Source: Candidatus Hadarchaeales archaeon
GTDB taxonomy: Archaea; Hadarchaeota; Hadarchaeia; Hadarchaeales; WYZ-LMO6
Assembly: GCA_038736355.1 (NCBI GenBank)
Contig: JAVYML010000003.1
Span: 62,001-126,000 of the forward strand
Length of the DNA stretch: 64,000 bases
Reading direction: 5' to 3'
The notes under the pieces were generated by a model, which saw only the letters and a list, made by a program, of their open reading frames with translations, ran no database searches and was not told the origin of the DNA. This document shows, in pieces, positions 16,406 through 26,100 of this stretch. The position numbers and the translations under genes were made by a program. Each line of letters starts with the position of its first letter. Position 1 is the first letter of the stretch.

Positions 16406-17656
16406 ATGTCCGAGAAATCCCTCTACCAGTTCAAGCGTTTGCTGGAGGAGTTGGAGGGGAAGTCCGGGAGAGGGACGGAACTCATTTCCGTTTACATCCC
16501 TCCGGGCTATGACTTGAGCAAGGTAATGGCCCAGCTGAGGGAGGAACAGGGAACGGCAGAGAACATCAAGTCCAAAACCACGAGAAAAAACGTGCTCGGG
16601 GCATTGGAAAGGGTAATACAGTTTCTCCGCACCTACATGGAAACCAACAGGGCTACCCCACCGAACGGTATGGTGATTTTCGCCGGAAACGTGGCGGGAA
16701 GGGAGGACAATCCCGACATCCAGCTCTACTGGATAGAGCCTCCGGAACCCGTCCCGATCCGCCTTTACCGCTGTGATCAGCGTTTTGTGCTCGAGCCCCT
16801 CAAACAGATGCTGGAGCCGAAGGAGCTGGTGGGACTCATCACGCTTGACGGAAAAGAGGCTACCATAGCCCTGCTCAAGGGAAAACATTTGGAAGTGTTG
16901 GACCACCTCTACTCTGGGGTTTGGGGGAAGCACTCGAGGGGTGGACAGTCGGCTAGGAGGTTTGAAAGGATAAGGGAGTATGCCATGCACGAGTACATGA
17001 AAAGGGTGGCCGAAGCTGCCACTCAGGCCTTTGGGAAATTCCCTGAGTTAAAGTGCATCATCATAGGGGGACCTGGACCCACCAAGGAAGAATTCCTGAA
17101 GGCCGAGCTTCTTCCCCCGGATTTGGCCAAAAAGGTGGTGGCTGTTTTGGACACCGGTTACACGGATGAATATGGTGCGAAGGAGCTGTTGGATAGGGCG
17201 GAGGAGGTGCTGAAGGAGCTTGAGATCGCTAAAGAAAAATCCTTGATGAAGAAGTTCATGATGGGATTGGTCTCTCCAGATGTGCCCATCACTTATGGGG
17301 AGGAAGAGGTGAGGAAGCAGCTGGAAGCGGGAGCGGTGGAGGTCCTGCTCCTCTCGGAGAAACTCAGGAAGGTGAGGGTTAAAGTGAGATGTGGGGCCTG
17401 CGGAAAAACTTTTCAAGAAACCACGAACAATCTGGATTTCTATCAGAAGCAGCTGCAGGGAAGGAACTGTCCTTTCTGTGGGGAGCTCAGGCTTTCCGTT
17501 CAAGAAGCCCAAGACGTGGTGCGGGAACTCATGGAAATCGCGGAGAAATTCGGTTCGCGGGTGGAGTTCATCTCCACCGAAACGGATGAGGGAAAGCAGC
17601 TCCACGAGAGCTTCGGTGGGATAGGAGCCCTCCTGAGATTCAGAGTACAGGGTTAG
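16406..17656 (+). CDS. prf1: Peptide chain release factor aRF1
   Basis: The 416-residue protein is the archaeal class I release factor that recognises all three stop codons and triggers peptide release. The stop-codon-reading NIKS motif is at about residues 53-56, and the catalytic GGQ at about 179-181. Two CxxC pairs (CGACG near 330 and CPFCG near 358) form the zinc-binding mini-domain seen in many archaeal members. AAGGGAG immediately precedes the ATG. It converges with an Lrp-type regulator, overlapping by 17 bases. Confidence 0.96.
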   Translation: MSEKSLYQFKRLLEELEGKSGRGTELISVYIPPGYDLSKVMAQLREEQGTAENIKSKTTRKNVLGALERVIQFLRTYMETNRATPPNGMVIFAGNVAGREDNPDIQLYWIEPPEPVPIRLYRCDQRFVLEPLKQMLEPKELVGLITLDGKEATIALLKGKHLEVLDHLYSGVWGKHSRGGQSARRFERIREYAMHEYMKRVAEAATQAFGKFPELKCIIIGGPGPTKEEFLKAELLPPDLAKKVVAVLDTGYTDEYGAKELLDRAEEVLKELEIAKEKSLMKKFMMGLVSPDVPITYGEEEVRKQLEAGAVEVLLLSEKLRKVRVKVRCGACGKTFQETTNNLDFYQKQLQGRNCPFCGELRLSVQEAQDVVRELMEIAEKFGSRVEFISTETDEGKQLHESFGGIGALLRFRVQG

Positions 17657-18092
17657 GAGTCTCTTTGAAGCTTTCGATGGCTACCAAGGTCTCCATTTCC
17701 TTCACCATTTCCGAAGAATTCATTAGATTTTCCAAGAATTTGTTCAGGGAAGGAATGTCCTTGGCCCTTATCTTCACCAAGAGGTTGTGGTTTCCAGTGA
17801 TCCTGTGTACCTCACACACTTCCTTGTAATGGGAAAGACGCTGGGTGAGGCTCCTCAGGTCCTTGGGATTCACCTCCAATCTCAGAAAGGCGGTCAGGCC
17901 GAGACCCAGTTTCTTACAATCCACCAACACGGTGTATTTCTTTATCACCTGCAACCTCTCGAGTTTTTCCAGTCTCTTCTTCACGGCAGAAATGCTCAGG
18001 CCCATCTCTCTGCTCAATTCTTTCAGGGTCTTTTTCGCGTTCTCGTTGAGGAGTTTGATGAGCTTGAGGTCCGTGGCATCTATTCTGTTCAT
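17640..18092 (-). CDS. Lrp/AsnC-family transcription regulator
   Basis: The 150-residue protein has an N-terminal winged helix-turn-helix (about residues 5-50, with LKELSREMGLSISAVKKRLEKL) and a C-terminal RAM ligand-binding domain (about 65-145). Lrp proteins form dimers to octamers and sense amino acids or related metabolites. A TATA-like box on the minus strand at 18113-18123 lies 26 bases before the ATG, suggesting leaderless transcription and, by location, possible autoregulation. It shares no operon with the neighbouring tgtA gene. Confidence 0.9.
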   Translation of the reverse strand: MNRIDATDLKLIKLLNENAKKTLKELSREMGLSISAVKKRLEKLERLQVIKKYTVLVDCKKLGLGLTAFLRLEVNPKDLRSLTQRLSHYKEVCEVHRITGNHNLLVKIRAKDIPSLNKFLENLMNSSEMVKEMETLVAIESFKETPNPVL

Positions 18093-18112
18093 GCGAATTT
18101 TCTTTTCTGGAG

Positions 18113-18123
18113 ATTTTATTTAT
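18113..18123 (-). promoter_or_regulatory. TATA-like box for the Lrp-family gene
   Basis: On the minus strand the run ataaataaaat is centred 26 bases upstream of the ATG at 18092. No Shine-Dalgarno element is apparent close to the start, so a leaderless transcript is likely. Confidence 0.55.
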
Positions 18124-18178
18124 CCGTTGTTTTTCTCTCCACGTTTATCCCAAACCATGGAATATTTCAAAAGATGGA

Positions 18179-19672
18179 TTAGGTCTCCACTATTTCCACT
18201 TTCAGTCCGGAGTTGAGACATATTTCCTTCAAGCGATCCCCCCACCTTTTCCTGTCGTTGAGGAGGACGATCCTCCGATATTTTCTCCCGTGTTTTTCGA
18301 GATAGCGCGAGAGGGAAAGACACATCCTTTCTATCTCTTCTTTTTCCAGTTTCCTCGGTGCCACCACCTGTCCCAGCGGATAGAGTTCTTCCAGTTCCTC
18401 GGGTACCACTCCGAAGGGTGGAAGGATCCTCACCAGGTGCACTCCTTCCCCCCTCTTCACTTCCTTCCTCTCGAAGCAAGGAAGAAGGAGGAGTTCTGGG
18501 AGGGAAGGCGGCTCGTATTCTTCCATCCTTCTTTCATGCCTTAGAACCTCCGGTCTTTTGAAGCTCTCCATACCCAAATAGAAAAAGGCGGAGGGTTTGG
18601 TGAGGGGATCGAATCTTTCCACAAATTCCACGTAGTCGAGGAATCTCCTGAATCCCTCGAGCAGTCTTGGATGCGACCTGCACCTGAGCTCCGTGTATTC
18701 CCACAACCTTCCATCGACCAGGGCTTGCCTGATCCTTCGAACTTCCCCAAAGAGGACGTAGAGGTTGTGTCTTGCCAGTTCTTTCACCCTTTCTTCTTCA
18801 GGTTTTTCCCTGAGATCTTCCGGGGTTTGGGAAGAACAGATAGGACACTCGCAGGGCAAAAAGGAGAGTTCCTCCAAGTTGAGGGTCCTTTCCCTCGTCA
18901 GGTATCTTCCATCCTTGGCATAGAGAATATAGGAGGCGGAATCAAAGGTATCGCACCCCATGAGAACCAGTAAGGGGAGTACGGAGGGATGCCCAGCCCC
19001 GAAAAGGTGCAAGGGCCTGTCGAGGGGAAGGTTCTGTTTTGCGGTCATTACCAGATCCACTAACTCCGCGTATTCGTAGCCTTCCAAGAATTCCACGGGG
19101 CTCCCCACGGCGTGCATTTGGTAGTCCAAGGAACCCACTGCTTTGGCACACTCCGCCACGAGTTCTAGGTGTTTCCCCCCTTGTACGGGAGCGCACCAGA
19201 GGATCTCAGGATCCGATCTCATCTTTAGGGTCCTCCTGGCTCTTTCCACCGTTATCTTCACGGTTTCCCTCGCCTGTTCCTTGGAAGCCCTGGCACCGGT
19301 GGGAACATCTAAGATGACGGCTATGTCCGAGCCTATCTCCTCCTGATATTTCACGATTTCGTCCGGATCGGCATCTATCTCCCCATACCTCAGGATTTGG
19401 TAGCCCCCCGAATCCGTGGCTATGGGTCCCTCATATCCCAGCATCTCTTGGATCTTTTTACCCCTCCCAAACTTCTTCTTGAGGAAGTAGGCATTGGTCA
19501 TCATCAGGGGTTCCCCGAATTCCTTCCTTATCTCGTTGGGTGTGAGTACCAAGTCGAAGGGATCCAGCACGGGAAGGAGGGTAGGGGTTAAAACCGTCCC
19601 GTGTCTCGTCCAGAGCCTACCCAGTCTTCCGAGTCCCTCCTTGTGGATGATGGAGAAGGTTTCTTCGGGCAT
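18179..19672 (-). CDS. tgtA: Archaeosine tRNA-guanine transglycosylase
   Basis: This 497-residue enzyme exchanges guanine 15 in the D-loop of archaeal tRNAs for preQ0, the first step of archaeosine formation. Asp87 in ATDSGGYQI is the active-site region, LDVPTGA follows near 121, and the zinc site begins with CECPIC near 278. The C-terminal part (about 415-497, PPFGVVPEELEELYPLGQ) resembles the DUF5591/ArcS-like domain. The usual C-terminal PUA domain seems missing, so the protein is shorter than the common 580-640-residue form. It is followed upstream by the SAM synthetase gene on the same strand. Confidence 0.92.
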   Translation of the reverse strand: MPEETFSIIHKEGLGRLGRLWTRHGTVLTPTLLPVLDPFDLVLTPNEIRKEFGEPLMMTNAYFLKKKFGRGKKIQEMLGYEGPIATDSGGYQILRYGEIDADPDEIVKYQEEIGSDIAVILDVPTGARASKEQARETVKITVERARRTLKMRSDPEILWCAPVQGGKHLELVAECAKAVGSLDYQMHAVGSPVEFLEGYEYAELVDLVMTAKQNLPLDRPLHLFGAGHPSVLPLLVLMGCDTFDSASYILYAKDGRYLTRERTLNLEELSFLPCECPICSSQTPEDLREKPEEERVKELARHNLYVLFGEVRRIRQALVDGRLWEYTELRCRSHPRLLEGFRRFLDYVEFVERFDPLTKPSAFFYLGMESFKRPEVLRHERRMEEYEPPSLPELLLLPCFERKEVKRGEGVHLVRILPPFGVVPEELEELYPLGQVVAPRKLEKEEIERMCLSLSRYLEKHGRKYRRIVLLNDRKRWGDRLKEICLNSGLKVEIVET

Positions 19673-19678
19673 CGGGGA

Positions 19679-20896
19679 TTAGCAGATCCCCATTTTACCT
19701 TCGGCCAGGGTTTGGCAGAAATCGGAGATATGGTCCAGTGCCCATTCCATTCTCTCCAGAACTTCCTTCCTCACCTCTTCCATCTTCGTCCCTTTTTCCA
19801 AGAGTACCCTGGCCAGCGCTACCGAGGGTTGGTCTATGGGTCTCCCTATTTGACTCACCAACCAAACGTATACTTCGGCTATTCCAGGCACCTCTTCATG
19901 GATTTTTTTGGCTATGACGTGGGTGAGCAGGTTGTAAATCTTTCCCACGTGACTGACCGGATTTTTCCCGGCAGCGGCCTCGGAACCCATCGGTCTGGTG
20001 AGGGGTATTACCCCATTGGACCTGTTTCCCCTACCCACCTGTCCCGAGTCCGCTCCATCCGCGCTAGTTCCCAAAACCGTGAGGTAGACTCCACTCTCCC
20101 CTCTTCCCCTGACATCGAGGGTGTTTAGATCGACCTTCACCCCCTTGAAGTCAAACCTCTCCTTAACGAAGCGTTCTAGTTCTTCCAGGATTTCGGCCTT
20201 TTTCCTGAAGTAGTCTTCTTCGTCCCTTACGAACCTGTCTACGAAGGCCATTCCTATCGTGAGATGAACATCTTCCCCCCTCCTCACCCCCATCACCTTT
20301 ATGTCCTCTCCGGATTCGGGATAAGTTTTCTTGAAGGAAGGGGAATTTGCGTATTTCTCCAGTTCCAGCACCAACCTTTCGAGCCTAGAGAGGGGAGCAT
20401 ACCCTACAGCCGCAGAGGTATCGTTGGCGCCCATCACTTTCGTCTTTCTCTTGAAAAGATCCGTGAGGGAAGCGGAACCTGACCTGATCTCTACCTGGTA
20501 TTTTACATGCCTTTCCGGAGAAACGAAGCGGAGGTTTTGGGAGAACCATTCTTTGGCCGTTCTTACCGCTATTTCGGCGACTGGGATCTCCACCTCGTCC
20601 ACCTTGGAGGTGGCCCTGTCCCCGAAGACCAACAGCATGGGCTTTTTGATCTCCCCCCCTCCAAACCTCGTCTGAACTTCTCCTGCTACTAAGAGGGATT
20701 TGTCCACATTGAAGTGTAGGGTTTCCCCTACCCTTTTCCTATACTCCCTGTCCAGCTCTACCGCTACCCTATCGAAGATGAGGTCGCAAATGGTGTCGGG
20801 ATGCCCCAAGCCCTTCCTCTCAACGATTTCCAGCCCCTGTTTCTCCACGGGAGTTTGGTTGAGTTCCTCCACGATGAGTTCCCGCGCCAAGTACAC
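19679..20896 (-). CDS. mat: S-adenosylmethionine synthetase (archaeal type)
   Basis: The protein is an archaeal methionine adenosyltransferase, making SAM from methionine and [16 protein letters not shown] near the N-terminus, [10 protein letters not shown], and the [20 protein letters not shown] block near residue 300 are archaeal-type signatures. The frame is open to 21016, but no family similarity appears before the GTG at 20896 ([16 protein letters not shown]), which gives the normal length of about 405 residues. Six bases separate its stop from tgtA, so the two are probably one operon. It is divergent from the helix-turn-helix gene across 20897-20977. Confidence 0.93.
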   Translation of the reverse strand: MYLARELIVEELNQTPVEKQGLEIVERKGLGHPDTICDLIFDRVAVELDREYRKRVGETLHFNVDKSLLVAGEVQTRFGGGEIKKPMLLVFGDRATSKVDEVEIPVAEIAVRTAKEWFSQNLRFVSPERHVKYQVEIRSGSASLTDLFKRKTKVMGANDTSAAVGYAPLSRLERLVLELEKYANSPSFKKTYPESGEDIKVMGVRRGEDVHLTIGMAFVDRFVRDEEDYFRKKAEILEELERFVKERFDFKGVKVDLNTLDVRGRGESGVYLTVLGTSADGADSGQVGRGNRSNGVIPLTRPMGSEAAAGKNPVSHVGKIYNLLTHVIAKKIHEEVPGIAEVYVWLVSQIGRPIDQPSVALARVLLEKGTKMEEVRKEVLERMEWALDHISDFCQTLAEGKMGIC

Positions 20897-20948
20897 CGCT
20901 GAAGAGGTATCTTTTACATCCTTAAAGCTTTCCCTTCCCCCGATTAGA

Positions 20949-20960
20949 ATTAATTTTAAG
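20949..20960 (+). promoter_or_regulatory. Shared AT-rich promoter between mat and the HTH regulator
   Basis: The run attaattttaag lies about 24 bases before the regulator ATG at 20978, and its reverse strand (cttaaaattaat) can serve the divergent mat gene. One AT-rich element may therefore drive both. The regulator could bind here and control itself; this last point is inference. Confidence 0.45.
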
Positions 20961-20977
20961 CTTACCTTGATGTTAAG

Positions 20978-21706
20978 ATGATAGCGGATCAGGAAAGGGA
21001 AAGAATAGCCAAACAAATAGCGGGGGACATCACCCTTTCGGATAGGCCAGACGAGGCCCTTAAGAGATGGAGGGAGGTTTTTAACCTTAGCCAGAAGGCA
21101 TTGGCGGAGGCATTGGGGGTTTCTTCCTCTCAGATAAGTGATTACGAGAGCGGTAGAAGGAAATCTCCAGGGATTTCAACGGTTAAAAAGATCGTGGAGG
21201 CCCTTTTGAGGTTGGATGAGGAAAGGGGAGGGAAGACGCTTTCAGCCCTGCGCAGGGTCCTCAGCGTCCATTTCCCCTCGGACGTCATCCTTGGCCTTAA
21301 GGAATTCAGGAAACCCGTTGATGGAAGGACCCTGAGCAGAACGGTGAGGGGAAGGACGGTGGCAAATCCGCAACTCCTCTCCAGAAGTCTTTTCGGCTTC
21401 ACTGTTATCGATAGCTACAAAGCAGCCCTGAAGCTCTCGGCAGAAGAGTTCAAACAACTGTATGGGCTGACTTCGGAAAGAGCTCTGATCTTCACGGGTG
21501 TGACGACGGGCAGGACTCCCATGGTGGCCATAAAGGTGATAGGCATCACGCCTGGCATGGTGGTCCTGCATGGAAGCCTAAGGAGAGTGGATCCTCTAGG
21601 GGTGAAGCTCGCGCAGGAGCTGAGGGTTCCCCTCGTTCTCTCCGGACTCCCTTCGGTGGAGGAACTCCTCCTCAGGTTGAACAAGTTGGGGGAAGACCTC
21701 AGATAA
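20978..21706 (+). CDS. HTH (XRE-type) regulator of the HMG-CoA synthase operon
   Basis: The 242-residue protein has a helix-turn-helix at about residues 36-60 ([24 protein letters not shown]) and a C-terminal alpha/beta domain of about 130 residues ([16 protein letters not shown]) found only in this archaeal family (COG1709-like). Members commonly sit directly upstream of archaeal HMG-CoA synthase, as here. The C-terminal domain probably senses a metabolite. A role in controlling the mevalonate genes is inferred from conserved position. Confidence 0.85.
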   Translation: MIADQERERIAKQIAGDITLSDRPDEALKRWREVFNLSQKALAEALGVSSSQISDYESGRRKSPGISTVKKIVEALLRLDEERGGKTLSALRRVLSVHFPSDVILGLKEFRKPVDGRTLSRTVRGRTVANPQLLSRSLFGFTVIDSYKAALKLSAEEFKQLYGLTSERALIFTGVTTGRTPMVAIKVIGITPGMVVLHGSLRRVDPLGVKLAQELRVPLVLSGLPSVEELLLRLNKLGEDLR

Positions 21707-21743
21707 GTTTAATTGGAAACAAGGATTGGGGGAGTTGAGGTCG

Positions 21744-22790
21744 ATGGGAGTAGGGATAGTGGGATACGGGGTCTACATTCCGAGGTATAGGATCAAAGTA
21801 GAGGAGATAGCCAGGATGTGGGGAGCAGACCCCAAGCAAATGAAGAGGGGTTTGGGAGTGGAGGAGAAGGCGGTGGCTGGACCGGATGAGGATACGGTGA
21901 CCATTTCCGTGGAGGCGGCTAAGAACGCCCTGAAGAGGGGAGGGATAAGTCCTTCCTCCGTGGGGGCAATCTATGTGGGTTCGGAGTCCCACCCATATGC
22001 CGTGAAACCTACGGCCACCATCGTCGCCGAGGCGATAGGTGCCACTCCGGAAATGACGGCCGCAGACTTCGAGTTTGCTTGCAAGGCCGGAACGGCAGGA
22101 ATACAGACCTGCATGGGCATGGTGGAGGCCGGGATGATAAAATATGGGATGGCCATAGGGGCCGACACCGCCCAGAGCAGCCCAGGTGACCCATTGGAAT
22201 ATGCAGCCGCAGCCGGAGGGGCGGCCTTCCTCGTGGGAAAGCTAGATGGGGAGGCTATAGCATCCATCGAGGCCACCTATTCCTATACCACGGATACCCC
22301 CGACTTCTGGAGGAGGGAGATGAGACCTTATCCCAAGCATGGGGGGAGATTCACTGGAAGACCGGGCTATTTCAAGCATACCCTCTCTGCCGCCCAAGGT
22401 TTGCTGAGAAAGCTTGGTCTTACTCCTAGGGATTTCGATCACGCAGTTTTCCATCAGCCCAATGGTAGGTTCCCGGTAGAGGTGGCAAGGGAGCTTGGGT
22501 TTTCCATGAACCAGATAAAAACGGGTCTTCTCTCCCCCAAAATAGGAAACACCTACTCTGGATCCACCATGCTGGGACTGGCGGCCATCTTGGATGAAGC
22601 GAAGGAGGGTGAGAGAATCCTTGCGGTTTCCTATGGTTCGGGGGCGGGTAGCGATGCCTTCAGCCTAATAGTGGAGGAGGGAATAGAGGAGAAGAGGAAC
22701 CTGGCCCCTAAGGTCTCAGATTATCTCCAGGAGAAAGTCTACATAGACTATGCCACTTACTGCAAGTTCACGAGGAAATTGGTGAGATGA
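21744..22790 (+). CDS. Hydroxymethylglutaryl-CoA synthase (archaeal)
   Basis: The 348-residue enzyme condenses acetyl-CoA with acetoacetyl-CoA to HMG-CoA, the committed route to archaeal isoprenoid lipids. It has the thiolase-superfamily fold; the catalytic Cys lies in [10 protein letters not shown] near residue 111, the catalytic His in [11 protein letters not shown] near 230, and a GSGAGSDAF loop near the end. ATG 21744 is chosen over TTG 21726 because GAGGT lies just upstream and the protein then begins [11 protein letters not shown] as in relatives. The next gene starts immediately after its stop. Confidence 0.94.
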   Translation: MGVGIVGYGVYIPRYRIKVEEIARMWGADPKQMKRGLGVEEKAVAGPDEDTVTISVEAAKNALKRGGISPSSVGAIYVGSESHPYAVKPTATIVAEAIGATPEMTAADFEFACKAGTAGIQTCMGMVEAGMIKYGMAIGADTAQSSPGDPLEYAAAAGGAAFLVGKLDGEAIASIEATYSYTTDTPDFWRREMRPYPKHGGRFTGRPGYFKHTLSAAQGLLRKLGLTPRDFDHAVFHQPNGRFPVEVARELGFSMNQIKTGLLSPKIGNTYSGSTMLGLAAILDEAKEGERILAVSYGSGAGSDAFSLIVEEGIEEKRNLAPKVSDYLQEKVYIDYATYCKFTRKLVR

Positions 22791-23951
22791 ATGAGAAGGG
22801 TTGCCATTGTGGGTGTGGGGCAAACGAGATTCGGAGAGCTATGGGATACTTCCTTCAGACAGATGATCATAGAGGCAGGTACCAGGGCACTGGAGGATGC
22901 GGGAATCTCAGGTGAGGAGATCGATGCCATATATGTGGGGAACATGTCGGCTGGACAGTTCATACAGCAGGAACATATCGCTTCCCTAATAGCAGATTAT
23001 TCCGGATTGGCACCCGTTCCATGTACGAGGGTGGAAGCGGCTTGCGCTTCGGGGGGCTTGGCTCTCAGGGAGGCCATGATAGCGGTGGCCTCGGGAATCC
23101 ACGATGTAGTGGTAGCCGCCGGAATAGAGAAGATGACGGATGTGATAACGGAAGCAGGACAGGAGGCCCTGGCGACGGTTTCCGATCAGGAGTGGGAAGC
23201 CTTCATGGGTGCCACTTTTCCCTCCCTTTTTGCCCTGATGGCGAGAAGACACATGTACGAATTCGGGACCACGGAAGAGCAGATGGCCTTGGTTGCGGTC
23301 AAGAACCATCACAACGCCTGTCTCAATGCCTATGCCCAACATCACGTAGAGCTTACGGTTGAAAGGGTTTTACAATCCCCCGTCGTCTCCTCTCCCCTCA
23401 AAATGTTGGAGTGTGCTTCCATTACCGACGGGGCCGCCTGCTTGGTACTCGTTCCCCTGGAAGAAGCCAGGAAATACACGGATACCCCCGTGGAGATAGC
23501 GGGAAGTGGACAGGCAAGTGATACCATTGCCTTGGCAGACAGGGAATCCCTCGTGAGCCTGAAGGCGACTAGGGAAGCTGCCAAGAGAGCTTACAGGATG
23601 GCGAGGATTGAACCCAAACAGGTGGATTTGGCCGAAGTCCATGACAGCACCACCATCTCCGAAATCATTGCGGTGGAGGATTTGGGCTTCTGTGAGAAGG
23701 GTGAGGGTGGAAAGATCACCGAGGAGGGAATAACGGCCATAGATGGTTCCTTGCCCATTAATCCCGGAGGTGGTTTGGAAGGAAGGGGTCATCCAATAGG
23801 GGCCACGGGAATTGCCCAGGCGGTGGAGATAGTCCTCCAGCTGAGGGGCGAGGCAGGAAAGAGACAAGTCAAAAAGGCAGAGGTAGGTTTAACGCATAAC
23901 GTGGGTGGGAGCGGGGGAACAGCGGTGGTACATATCTTCAGGAGGAGATGA
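22791..23951 (+). CDS. Acetyl-CoA C-acetyltransferase (archaeal thiolase)
   Basis: This 386-residue thiolase provides acetoacetyl-CoA to the adjacent HMG-CoA synthase. The nucleophilic Cys is in EAACASGG near residue 85, and GHPIGATG near 330 holds the second active-site His. The usual third cysteine motif (CGG or CSGG near the C-terminus) reads NVGGSGG, as in other archaeal thiolases of this type. In archaea this enzyme forms a channelled complex with HMG-CoA synthase and the DUF35 protein, and all three genes are adjacent here. Confidence 0.93.
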   Translation: MRRVAIVGVGQTRFGELWDTSFRQMIIEAGTRALEDAGISGEEIDAIYVGNMSAGQFIQQEHIASLIADYSGLAPVPCTRVEAACASGGLALREAMIAVASGIHDVVVAAGIEKMTDVITEAGQEALATVSDQEWEAFMGATFPSLFALMARRHMYEFGTTEEQMALVAVKNHHNACLNAYAQHHVELTVERVLQSPVVSSPLKMLECASITDGAACLVLVPLEEARKYTDTPVEIAGSGQASDTIALADRESLVSLKATREAAKRAYRMARIEPKQVDLAEVHDSTTISEIIAVEDLGFCEKGEGGKITEEGITAIDGSLPINPGGGLEGRGHPIGATGIAQAVEIVLQLRGEAGKRQVKKAEVGLTHNVGGSGGTAVVHIFRRR

Positions 23952-23952
23952 G

Positions 23953-24381
23953 ATGCACGTTCCAAGATTCTGGAGGGAGATACCCAACAGGTACACGTTG
24001 ATAGGGACCAAGTGCGGCCATTGTGAAAAGATCTTCTTCCCACCTAGGGCCATCTGTCCGAACTGTAGGAGGGTGGGACATCTGGAGCCTTTCAAGCTCA
24101 GCGGGAGGGGAAGGGTCTATTCCTTCACCACGGTTTATGCTGGACCTAGGGATTTCAAGGACCAAATTCCCTACGTGTTGGCCATCATCGAACTGGAGGA
24201 GGGGCCCAGGGTAATGGCGCAAATAACGGACTGTAATGGAGAAGAAGTGAAGATAGGGGATGAAGTGGAAATGGTTTTCAGGAAGATAAAAGAGGAAGGG
24301 GAGGAGGGAATCATCTACTATGGATTCAAAGCCAGGTTGGTGAGGAAAAAGGAAGCCTCAGATCCTTCTGGCAAGGGTTAG
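23953..24381 (+). CDS. DUF35 zinc-ribbon/OB-fold scaffold of the thiolase-HMGS complex
   Basis: The 142-residue protein has a rubredoxin-like zinc ribbon (Cys21, Cys24, Cys35, Cys38) followed by an OB fold that binds the CoA moiety. In archaea the DUF35 protein bridges acetoacetyl-CoA thiolase and HMG-CoA synthase and lets the intermediate pass between active sites. ATG 23953 lies one base after the thiolase stop, preceded by GGAGGAG. Its 3' end overlaps the convergent trmI gene by 24 bases. Confidence 0.9.
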   Translation: MHVPRFWREIPNRYTLIGTKCGHCEKIFFPPRAICPNCRRVGHLEPFKLSGRGRVYSFTTVYAGPRDFKDQIPYVLAIIELEEGPRVMAQITDCNGEEVKIGDEVEMVFRKIKEEGEEGIIYYGFKARLVRKKEASDPSGKG

Positions 24382-25116
24382 GTAGGAGGTGTGGGCCAGC
24401 ATCCTCGTACTGGGTCTGGTGCATCCTTCTCTCACTTCCCATTCCCTGACGAGACATTCCAGTGTCTTCAGTTCCGCGAATTTTCCCCTTCTGAGCCTAG
24501 GGTAGAGACGCTGGACCTGTTCGATGGTGGGGGTGAAGACGGCCAAATAACCTCCGGGTTTGAGGGCTTCCTCTGCGTGAGGAAGAACCTCCTCTGGATA
24601 GGGGAGGTCCAGGGTTATCAGGTCCACCTCCCTTTCCTCTATTCCCTCCCTCATGTCTTTTAGTTTCACCTCCACTATTCCCTCGAGACCGGCCAGTTTG
24701 ACATTTTCTTTAGCCACTTCGGCGAAGTCTTCCCTTATTTCATAGCTCACTACCTTTCCATGGGGTCTAACCAAGTTCCCCAAAAAGAGGGCCAAGGCCC
24801 CCGAGCCCGTTCCTCCATCCACTACCAAGTCCCCCGGACCCACTCCTGTATGGGCCACTACTTGCGCGGCATCTTTCGGGAGTACCACCTGGGGAAGGCG
24901 ACGCATCTTTTGGAGGAAGTCACTCATCCTGGGTTTCAATACCACGAACTCCCTTCCCGTGTGACTTCTTATCCTCCCCCCGAAAGGTACCTCCAACAGT
25001 TCGGCTAGGTTGAGGAGACCCAGATCCGTGTGGAGAAGTTTTCTCTCCGCTCTCACCAGGTACTTCTTTCCCCTCTCGTCGAGGAGGATTACCCTCTCTC
25101 CCTCTTTCACTCCCAC
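24358..25116 (-). CDS. trmI: tRNA (adenine-N1)-methyltransferase TrmI
   Basis: The 252-residue protein combines an N-terminal beta-barrel (GERVILLDERGKKYLVR) with a Rossmann SAM-binding domain whose glycine loop is DGGTGSGALA near residue 100. The segment RMRRLPQVV-like MRRLPQVVLPKDA precedes it. This is the TrmI/Trm61 family that forms 1-methyladenosine at positions 57/58 of archaeal tRNA as a homotetramer. It is convergent with the DUF35 gene and divergent from secF. Confidence 0.9.
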   Translation of the reverse strand: MGVKEGERVILLDERGKKYLVRAERKLLHTDLGLLNLAELLEVPFGGRIRSHTGREFVVLKPRMSDFLQKMRRLPQVVLPKDAAQVVAHTGVGPGDLVVDGGTGSGALALFLGNLVRPHGKVVSYEIREDFAEVAKENVKLAGLEGIVEVKLKDMREGIEEREVDLITLDLPYPEEVLPHAEEALKPGGYLAVFTPTIEQVQRLYPRLRRGKFAELKTLECLVREWEVREGCTRPSTRMLAHTSYLTLARRI

Positions 25117-25193
25117 TGAGTTAGATGTGAATGGAATATTTTATCCTCGATGGAGTCTTTTTAAGGAAGCCGGAAGAAGGGAGCGGAGAGACC

Positions 25194-26078
25194 TTGAGGT
25201 TGGATCCCACCTATCATCTGCATCACTGGAGTACGCGGAAGATGCTCCTTCCTCCCCTACTTTTGGCCCTTTTTTTCCTCTGCTGCCTTTTGGTGCGTGG
25301 AATACCCCTGAGCAGAGATTTCAGGGGAGGTACCCTCATTCAGGTGAGGGGAATGGAGGGCTATCCAGCATTGGCGGAAGTGAAGGGGACGGTGGAGGGA
25401 TTGCTGGGGGGAAAGGTGGAGGTGAAGCTCACTTCCTACGGTGGTCTCTACGGGCTGGACATAGAAGCGGACAACATGGACTTACCGCAAGAGGTAAGGG
25501 AGAACCTCAGGAGGGCCCTGGCCGATGAGCTGGGGATAAGCGAGAACCAAGTCGTAGTTTACAATATGGGTTCCATCCTGACCAGTCTTTCCAAGAAACA
25601 GGCCAGGAATGCCCTCCTCGTGGCTCCCCTCTTCATGATCTTGATAGTTTTCCTGAACTTCAGGAGTCTCAGGGCGGGAGGAGGAATCGTGGGAACGGTT
25701 TGGCTGAATGTCTTCGATGCCCTGGGATGCATGTCCCTTTTGGGGGTGGAACTGAGCATAGGATCGATGGCAGGTCTCCTCATGCTCTTGGGATACTCCG
25801 ATGATACCAACGTTTTGCTGGTGACGGCGGTGGAGAAGGGAGTGGGGGGAAGTCCGAGGGAGAGGGCGGCCACCGCCATGAGGACGGGACTACTGGTGAA
25901 CGGGACCACCTTTTTGGTCCTCCTTTTTGTGAATCTCTTCACCACTTCCAAACTCGTGGATGAACTGACCTTCCCCCTCCTGACGGGCATGGTTTTTGAT
26001 GCGGTGAACACCTGGTTCCTCAACGCCGCCTTAGTGTTGAGAAAAAGGGAGAGGAGGGAGGTGCCTGTCGCTTTTTAG
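25194..26078 (+). CDS. secF: Protein-export membrane protein SecF
   Basis: The protein (294 residues from this start) has the SecF layout: a membrane helix near the N-terminus, a periplasm-side domain with DFRGGTLIQV, and five further membrane helices, including LLMLLGYSDDTNVLL. With SecD it uses ion gradient energy to help proteins leave the Sec channel. I prefer the TTG at 25194 (LRLDPTYHLHHW), which has GGAGAG a few bases upstream; a TATA-like gaatattttatc at 25133-25144 would then sit outside the gene. An ATG at 25131 is the alternative. secD follows at once. Confidence 0.92.
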   Translation: MRLDPTYHLHHWSTRKMLLPPLLLALFFLCCLLVRGIPLSRDFRGGTLIQVRGMEGYPALAEVKGTVEGLLGGKVEVKLTSYGGLYGLDIEADNMDLPQEVRENLRRALADELGISENQVVVYNMGSILTSLSKKQARNALLVAPLFMILIVFLNFRSLRAGGGIVGTVWLNVFDALGCMSLLGVELSIGSMAGLLMLLGYSDDTNVLLVTAVEKGVGGSPRERAATAMRTGLLVNGTTFLVLLFVNLFTTSKLVDELTFPLLTGMVFDAVNTWFLNAALVLRKRERREVPVAF

Positions 26079-26100
26079 GGAAAGATACTTCCTGCTCGTA

